A stretch of DNA of 53,423 nt, from assembly GCA_001655205.1 (NCBI GenBank), contig LPNZ01010302.1, positions 1 to 53,423 on the forward strand, in the 5' to 3' direction. Both the position numbers and the translations under genes were made by a program. Shown here one piece after another: positions 34,901 to 43,900 of this stretch (the stretch's first letter is position 1; the number at the start of each line of letters is the position of its first letter). The notes under the pieces were generated by a model, which saw only the letters and a list, made by a program, of their open reading frames with translations, was not told the origin of the DNA and did no database searches. Source of the stretch: Lenisia limosa (taxonomy: Eukaryota > Breviatea).

Positions 34901-37900
34901 TTTTCCGTTATATTTGAATGGTACTCACGCATATACATCCAAGATTAACGTATCTGATATATTCGACAGTATTTCGTCAGATAACCTCTTTAATCAACAG
35001 ATCCCTGCGCCGCTCCCAACATGACCCTTGTTACTTTCGATTGTCCGGAATATGCCCTAGCTGTCGGAGATGTCTGTAATGCCACGTGCCCTGACGAGAT
35101 GTACCCTTCAGTTGTATGATTGCTGACTACAAACAGAAATCTTCCGTTTATTGTGCAAACCTAACCGCCACAGGAGCAATCCACATGTTCTGAAGAGTCT
35201 GTGTGGACCGCAGTTGTCTGTGACTACCACTACTGTTCGGCCAGCCTCCCCGCCAATACTGTGATCTCTGATCCGACGTCGCTGATTGTCAACAGAAACC
35301 AGTCCTTCACTTGCGAGCCGACTTACGACTCTGAACTCACTCAGGTTGGCAACATTGTCTCATTCAACTTGATACAGTATTTCATTGTGGCTTGGTAGCA
35401 TTACTCATTCGGATCTCCATTTACTTACACTTATTGTCTTGTTTTCTGTTAACATCCAGATTACCTGTGATGACCTCGGCAACTGGCCTGACGAAGTGTG
35501 TATCAAGACCTGTGCGCCTCCCACTGACGCCATTATGACCTTCAACTGCTCGGATAAGATCTACAAGGGCGACACATGCATCACGGCCTGTCCCTACAGC
35601 CACTACACTAACACAACCGAGGTGACCTGTCTTGATGACGGCACATGGTCTGTTTCCGAGTGTATTGCCAAGCCCTTCTGTAACGGCACCGAAACCGAAG
35701 AAATGACCTTCGCTTCCAACACCACGATCGTGTTTGACTACGACACCGTGACTTGCAAGCCTGGCTACAAGGCTCGGTCCCATTCCGAGCTCAGCCTCAT
35801 GTGTTCTTCTGACACAACCTGGCCGGAAACTCCGTGCAGACGTGGGTTGCTGCCTTCTCTTCTTTGTATTTGTCTATGCCTTGAGACTATTTAACTTTTC
35901 CAGCTTATTGTGAGACTCCGACTCAGACTGACACGTTCTTCCAATGCCCCTCACTTCCGCACCTTGAGAACGACAGATGCAATGTCACCTGTGGTGCCAA
36001 TCAGTACCCCGACTCGGTAGCTGGGATGTTGCCCTAAACATTGCTTCTTTTCTTCAGGCATATGATAAACGCTACTCCCAGTGTTACTCTTTATCATCCC
36101 CCCCCCCCCCNNNNNNNNNNNNNNNNNNNNNNNNNNNNNNNNNNNNNNNNNNNNNNNNNNNNNNNNNNNNNNNNNNNNNNNNNNNNNNNNNNNNNNNNNN
36201 NNNNNNNNNNNNNNNNNNNNNNNNNNNNNNNCTATCAACGTCACCGTTTCTGTTGACTTCACCTGTAGCGGCCAAAACGAGCCCAATGTCGACCAAGTTG
36301 GCTGTGGTTCCATTGGTAAATAGCTTTTACACTCGTTTTCATATTGTGTTGCTTCTCTTATGGATATTATATTTAATTTACCTAATTAGGTTGCCTGTAA
36401 TCTTGCTGGGGTTTGGGATACTCAGCCTTGCCAACCCGTCTGTCTCCCTCCAGCTGTCAGCAACATGACGTTTGTATGCCCTGAAGGAAACCTCTTTGAA
36501 GGCTCCATCTGTGTCTCCTCATGTCCCTACACGCATTACGCCAAGTTTGCCAACGTGACCTGCTTGGGTACCATGCTCTGGTCTGTGAATGAGTGTGTTG
36601 CAAAAGAAGTCTGTACAACTGAGCAGATCGATTCAACAACCTACGACGACGCGCCTGTTCTGGCCGGTGACGCTACCAATGTAACGTGCCGCACCGGCTT
36701 CGACTCATTCGAGGAAGATGGCCAAGTCGTGTGCTTGGTCAACGGAGAGTTCGACCTTTCTCCTTGCAAGTGTGAGTGGGGTACTTGGTCAATAATTTTA
36801 TCCTCTCTTCTTCTGAAGTTGGAATTTGGACTTTTCTACTCTGAGAAAAGGGCTTAACATTACTGCTCTGTTTTATGATTATTTTCTTCCATCACCACAC
36901 AGCTATCTGCGCTGCACCCGTATCTGAAGCCGACTTCCAATGTAACTCCACGGCCTCCCACTTTGACCACACCGTCTGTGTTCCGTCTTGCCATGCCGGC
37001 CATTATCCATCTGAGGTTTGCTTTGAGTCACTTGATATGAACCTCAGTGATCTTTAAATATTTTGAGAATCTTGCTCGATTTGAACTCCATTTTGATTTC
37101 TATGCAATAATTAATCTCCACGCGGTCGGTATTGTTGTGAAAGGCTTCTGTTGGGCTTCGTTTGACTCTTCCTTTTTAGGTTGAAATCCGCTGTGCCACT
37201 CACCTCTGGTCAGCTGACGTTACCTGTATAGGTTGGTCTTGGTAATGGTTAATTTTATTCAACCCTAATATCCTGTTCATATGATTAACGCACTCAGAGA
37301 TTGAGTCAGTGCCAAGAAACGTAACCTACAGTCTCGATACCCTGAGTGTTTCCTGGGAGGCTTCAACCCAAACTTCTCTCTACCACGTAAGCTCCAGTTT
37401 CCTGCTCTAGGCAGATTATCAACTATTTTTTCTTCCCCCTTCTATCCTTGAGACGAATAGGATGAAAACTATTGTTATTTCTCGAAAGAATGTTGCCCCG
37501 AATCATCTCAACAGGTCCTCATTGCTGCCACTGAGTCCTCCTTGGTCCTCTACAACAACACCATCTCTGACACCTTTGTCAGCATCACGATGGTCCATCG
37601 GTTTGCGAGACAAAGTGCCTATTCTTTCCCACTCACGAATAAACTCTTTCAATATTGTCCTCACCATCTTACCCACTTTTTAGTGCAACTTTGGTCATCA
37701 CCGTCACCCCTATTGTGGTGTTCAGAGGCGAAGACGTTTACGCCACCAACATGCCCAACACGACAGTGTACAGCCCTGCTCTGCACCCTGTTGTGGACAT
37801 CCTGGTTGGCAATGGAGTGGTCATTGGTAATATTGGAGTTTTGTATTTATTTTTTCTTCTTGATTTTTCCTCCTTGTGGATACTTTCTTCACCTTAACAC

Positions 37901-40900
37901 CCTCAGGCCAGCAACACGACTCATGAGTCATTTGACTTGTCATGGGCTCTCCCGGACGCCTACTACACCGTTGATGAACTGGACTTTGTCGTGTCAGTGG
38001 TCGTTGATGGGGTTGAAAGAGAAGACGTTGATGTTGAAGAACTGTCCATCCACGTTTCTGGCCTGACAGGCCTTTCTAACGTCACTGTGTTCGTCTCTTC
38101 TTGCTTCCTCACTTTGTGTACCGAGAAGCAAAACATCACCTGGACCACCTTACCCACACTTCCCTTTAAACCTGAAAACGTTACTGCACAAGCTACGAGT
38201 ACTCTGATTTCCCTGACCTGGGATTATGACGTCATTTATGCCACAGGTGAACGTTTGTTGTCTTTACCAAAACACCAGCCCACCAATGGAGCCCTATTGT
38301 CTATTTATATCGCATAACAAGTTAAAAACCAGTTAGGGAATGTGGAGGGAGGTGCTCTAAAAGTGAATGTAGAAGTATAAATCAAAACAGGGTGACTTGG
38401 ATAGTCCGTGAATTGATTTTTTTTTTTTTCTTTCGAAATAAGGGTAAACCTTATTTCTTATTGTTTTGTTTCTACGCAACCTTTGTCTGTTTTGTTATTT
38501 CTGAAATAAAACTGTTGTTAAACACACTTCTGCATTTAAAACTTTTTTTGTTCCCATTCGAGATTTCACCTTGATTTTACTCACCCTTCTTAGGACCGTG
38601 TCACTTCGAGTACTACACAACTCTCGATTCCAGCTGGGTACAAGTCCTCTCAGCTTCGGTCAACATTTCCCCTGGTGACCTTTCACAAATGAAATTCGCT
38701 GTGCGTACCACGTGTCAAGCGGGATCCTCTGATGACGTGTCCGTGACGGTAGTGGTCCCCCCGCCTCCTCCCAGCGCTCCTGTTGTCATATCGGTCGTGG
38801 TAAGCCCGGGTGACAAGACTGTTAATTGCAGCGATAGAGATAGTATCATTGAGCGTCACCCTTTCTTTTCAGGCATCTGGAGAGCCCGAGGACCCCGTTG
38901 CCTACTCGGTCGGGGACAAGGTCGTCTTCACTTTTAACAAGAACACCAACATGCCCACTCATAACACAGCTGGTGGGTACCTCAAGTTCATACTTCAATC
39001 AGATAAACGCCGGAAACACTCTTTTTGCGTTATTTTCTCCTCACCCCTGCGGCAGATGTCATCGGAGAGTTCTCCTCGGATTGGACAGTTGAATGGAACG
39101 ATGCGAAGACTTTGGTCTTTATAGTAAACTCTACCATTGACCCGACACCTGTTATTGGAACCAAGACTTTCACCATTTCTTCGGCTGCTGGCATCAAGGT
39201 AATGGATAAAATCCCGTTCTGAACCAACTTGAGGGTCTTTCTCATTTCGCAGGATGAGACTGAGGAATCTGAGGTGACTTCTGGAGTGACACCAACGCTG
39301 ACCGGCAGCTGGGGAACTCTTGCAGAGGCACCTATCACTGTCTCCCTTGCTGTCAACGTCACTACTGTAAGCAGAGAATTCATGCTATTAAGTTTGTGAT
39401 TGTGATGAAGTTTGAATTTTACTATTTCGCAATACCCATGCTCCAGATTGCTTTGACTGAAGATCAATCTCGCAATGGCCTTCCTCTCACAATCGAAACC
39501 AACACCCCGGGTTTGCTGGGTTTATACTTCAAGATGATATTTCTGCGGGGTTTTTTTTTTAACCTGTTTCAGATGCCGAGATCCAAATTGAGCTAAACAG
39601 CGACCACTCCACTATCATAACTCCAACGGCAAGAAGAAGTGACATTATCACTGCCGGTGATGCTACCGAGTGGTTTGGAAGAGTAGGCGTGGGTACTTGA
39701 CACTTTCTTCTCAGCAATACGCTGCTTCATTGATGGATTCTAATGTTGTAAGGTTGAAGTTATCCCCGACTTGGACTACTCAGGACCCGACACCTTGTCT
39801 TGTCGCATTACCGACGTGCTCAACGATGTGGTGAGGGGAAGGGATGCCCAACGATGTTGTGAGGGGAAGGGATGCCCAACGATGTTGTGAGGGGAAGGGA
39901 TAAATAAAACAACATCATGGACATCTTTGATTTTGTTTTATTAAGGTTAAATATTGAGTGATTTGTTCTTTTTTTGCGCTACCTTGTTTTATGAAATAGC
40001 ATCAGCCTTAATACAAGACACTCCTTTCACCTATTCAGGTGGTCTTCGAGAGCTCCTTCCCCATTTACGTTGAGAGAATCATTGATCCGGTTATCTTCTC
40101 TGCTACCACTTTGAGCGTTGTCCCGACTGGTGGTTCCGTCTTTAATGTTTTCTCCCTTAGCAGCCCCGATGCGGTTAACTCTGATGTGGTAAGATCTGAA
40201 TCTTTGATTTGTTGGATAAAGGACGAAGGGGTTAAAAAAAATAACGTTTCTCATATTACTCACTCATATATTCCACTTGGAAATAGTTCTGTGGAGGGGG
40301 AACTGATATTTCAGCTTGAGCCAGATACTTCCTTTTCAGTGTATAAATCGATAGAATATGATCATAAAAAAAACAACCTGCTCTTATAATATTCCTAGAT
40401 TACCCTGGAACTGAAATCGACTGATGGTGAACTGAGTGTTAACTCTTCTCTCGTTGCAGTCTCTGAAGTATGCTTGAGGGGGGGGGGGTCATAAATATCG
40501 ATATTTTATGGTTTTTGTTTTTGAACACAATTTAATTATTGCTCTCTAGATTTCTCGAGGATTCTCTCTCTATGGAACCTTGGCAAATATCAAACTTGCG
40601 GCGATCTCCACCAAATGTATGAAAATAGTGACGAATTACTCTGTGCTGGAGTTTACTTGTTTTTCCTCACATTCTAGTTGTGCCTTCTGAGGACAGTATC
40701 ATCTCCGGTACTGCAACCATCTCCGGGCTGACTATCTTCAGTGAAGTCACTGCGACAACTATAGTGAGGAGGCATATCGGGGATTTGCTTTCTATTGTGT
40801 TCTCTTTAGTCCAGGGAGAAAGACCAAGGTTGTAGCTTACACCCCCACTCCCACAGGTATCAGTCAACATTACCTGCCCTGGAACAACCCCTGACTTAAC

Positions 40901-43900
40901 CTCGGCAACTCTGATGGGTTCTGCTCTTCTTGTACTGGAGTTCTCCGGGCCTGTTTACCTTCCAACCGCCCCGACCGTAGCAGACGTCTTGAAGGACTCT
41001 TCCGTTATAGGTGTAGCTCCGGTATGTTACCAATCGTCGTATCTGACAAGCTGTTTCTCTTCACACGATGATTATGATTATATACCCAGCAATTGTTATT
41101 GATTGTTGGCCAGGTTAACATATAATACTCCATTTACTCCTCCAGACTACTGCCCTCACGACCACCACCGCCACTACTATTACGATGGCCCTCAGCAGCT
41201 CAGCCACCATTCGTGTTGGGGACAGCGTTGAGACCAAGGCAGACTCATTGGCTGTGTGCCTTGGTGCCTCGCCTTCTCTTCCCACACTCGTAAGCGACAG
41301 ACAGTTCAGCACATAATACCCATATCTGTTGTTTTTTTTCTTGGCATTCTTTAGTTTTCTAACCCGACAGACTGCGTCACTGACATCTACTTCCACTTCC
41401 ACTGTTTCCATTGAAGGATCGTCCACTGTGCCAAGATGCTCGAACTCCAGCTTGACGTTCTCGGCCTTAGCTACCAACCTTGGTGCAGTGTCCCCTCTGA
41501 ACGTTGTTTGGGCCGTTGACAATGTCGACCAAAGCAGCCTGGTCATTGATGGACTAACTATGACAATCAGCGCGGCCGCTGTGCCATCAGAAAGTTTCAA
41601 CGTTTCCGTTGTGGTGGATACCATTTACGGTTCCTCCGCCGAGGCCGCTTTTGAAGTTACTCTTGAGGTTGGTGCCTTTTTTATTATTATATGAAGTTCC
41701 ACCTATTCACCTGTTCTCACATTTTAGGAAATTGCATTCTCAGTGGGAGTACAGTCCGCTCTCTCCACTTCGCAAAAGTCCTTCGAGGCTTCCATGCTTA
41801 TCACCGATGCCTGTAATGATACTACTATCTCGACCTATGAGTGGGCTTCTTCTCCAGCTGTTGATCAGAGTTGCAATTTGGCGTCATGTGTTTTCGATTT
41901 CTCCGCTCTCTCGGCGGGAACGGTTGTGACTATTTCTGTAAAGGCTATTAGCGATCTTGGTACGGCTACAAGTTCACAATCAATTACCTACACACCTCTT
42001 CCTCCCGTCATGTCATTCACAACTTCTCGTGTTTTCTTGGTTACTGCCAAGACAGCCCTTACTACCGCTGTCTCTTCTGGCGTTTCAGGCAATAACTTGA
42101 CTATTGTTTACACTTGCACAGCCTTTGATAACTCGGACTGTGGTTTCCCTATCGGTTCTACTGGTGTGGACTTCTCTTCTGCCTTCCCTGGGGTGTACAC
42201 TGTCTTTGCCTCTTCTACAGACCCTATTACTGGACTTTCTTCTCAAGTTCAGCAATTTGTGGAGGTGACCAGAGCCTCCTTCGCGGTTGACGTCACCACC
42301 ATGCTTCAAGGAACCCAGCTTACTAACACTAACACTGGGCGTCTTATTGCCTCCATCATCGGTACCCCCAGTTTGCCTCTGACCTACAAGTGGACTCTTG
42401 AAGACTCTTCCTTGACTTCTTCTTCCTCTATCTTGGTTTTGCCTTTTGACTTCACCGTCGGCACTCACAGCGCAACACTCTCTGTTACTGACAACTTCGG
42501 ATCAGTCGCATCCAGTTCAGTTCAGTTCATTTCCGCCCAGCCTCCCCTCGTGACTTATCTGTCCGTTAGTCAGTCTGAGGACACTGTCATGGTTACTGCT
42601 CAGGGTGGGACGAGCTTTATTGCTGAAGATCCAGCCCTGTTCTACGCTGTGTACCTTGACGACACAATTGTCACCCCCTTCCAACCCAACCCGGTGCTCT
42701 ACTTCACTCTTGACTCATTTATGACCGGACAGCTCTCTGTCATGGTCAGAGACTCCCTCGGCGGTCAAACATCGACTGACTTCTCTGCCACTGTACCCGA
42801 GACCACTGTGGCTCTCAAGTCGGCCCTCACGTCCTTCAAACAAACAGGCAACACCCTCAGTTTGGTCAACTCCGTAAGTGGTGTCCTCTCGGCCCAGAAC
42901 ATCACTGATGCTGATGTCTCCACTGCCGTTGTCATTCTGAAGAAACTCAGCAGCCAAGCACCACGGCCTGCTTTGAGTATGGCTGCTGCTAAGGTATCGG
43001 ATTACGACATCGAGGAAAGCAGACTTATCTTACAACAAGCTCAAATCGAGATATCTGGTCTTTCAGAAAAGGAAACTGAGAAGGCCATTGAGGCCACCCT
43101 TGTTACTTACAGCTCCCTTTCGCAAACGTTCTCTTCACCCTTCCCTCTGAGTAACCTCCCTGGAGGCTTCAACAACGAGACCAGTGATCTTTGTGACGTC
43201 ATGGACTCAGTCAGGCTCCTTGCTATCAAAATGATCAACACCTTGACGTTCACCAGCGGCGATCTGCACTCTGAGCTTTCCGACCACTTCACCGTGGTAA
43301 CTAGCCGAATGACACGCAATGGAGTCGTCGATATTCAAGGCTCCCAATTTGTTGCCCATTCAGCCGAATCTGTGGTCATAATCGCAGTTGACAGTTCTCT
43401 CTATCCCACTTCGCTCGGTATCTACCTTCCGGAATTCGTGTTCGAGATCATTTCCGATGCTAAGACCACATTCCTTTCTGAGTCTTCCAAGCGTGAAGCC
43501 GCCCCTTGCCCCACCTGCGAAATGGCCTGTCTTTCAGTTGTTGATGGCGAGTGGACGGTCAGTGAAGCCGATTTATCCGGCTCCAGGCCCGCATGTGTGG
43601 TCCCCAAGAGTGGCGTTGTCGCCTACGGATGGGCGGAATGTGGCAACGCAACACTCGAGTGCCATTGCGGAAACGGTGTGGTTGACGCCTCTGAAGACTG
43701 CGATAACGATTCCGAAGACTGTGTCAACTGTATGGCAACTCCCGGCCATGCCTGTCTCGACAACGAGTGCTCCAGCGTTCCCTCCAAGAAATGCTTCGAA
43801 ACTGAGTCACGCTGCTCATCATGCCACGGCTCTCAGACCTCCATCTGCGCTGTCTGCTCTGCACCTTATGTCGCCGTCAACGGTGAATGCGTCATTTCAG

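Larger units (their letters stand above)
29003..37231 (+). other. Giant gene: sushi (CCP)-like array 2, about 22 modules
   Basis: About 22 successive modules with six cysteines each in the pattern C-P..C..C.(V/T)(S/T)C..Y......TC...G.W....C. This resembles the six-Cys sushi modules of selectins more than four-Cys sushi domains. A clear example lies in the exon near 35460-35840: KTCAPPTDAIMTFNC, then ITACPYSHY and CLDDGTWSVSEC. Each module is usually two exons joined by a phase-0 intron, while module borders are phase 1 (TGTGTCA|GTATGC, TGCCTTG|GTGAGG and many others). The exons near 35460-35840 and 36391-36774 each carry more than one module without introns. Gaps 29982-30077, 31992-32074, 33578-33623 and 36111-36231 hide parts of modules or introns. 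Confidence 0.65.

Noticed and set aside
35421-35783. Minus-strand open frame of 120 codons
   Set aside because: Antisense of a plus-strand exon carrying several sushi-like modules.
38400-38600. Separate gene or end of transcript in the longer intron before 38597
   Set aside because: Sequence is T-rich, lacks open coding sequence, and the flanking exons continue the same FN3-like region.
42085-42468. Minus-strand open frame of 127 codons
   Set aside because: It lies opposite the well-supported 2.17-kb exon; composition is that of an antisense shadow.
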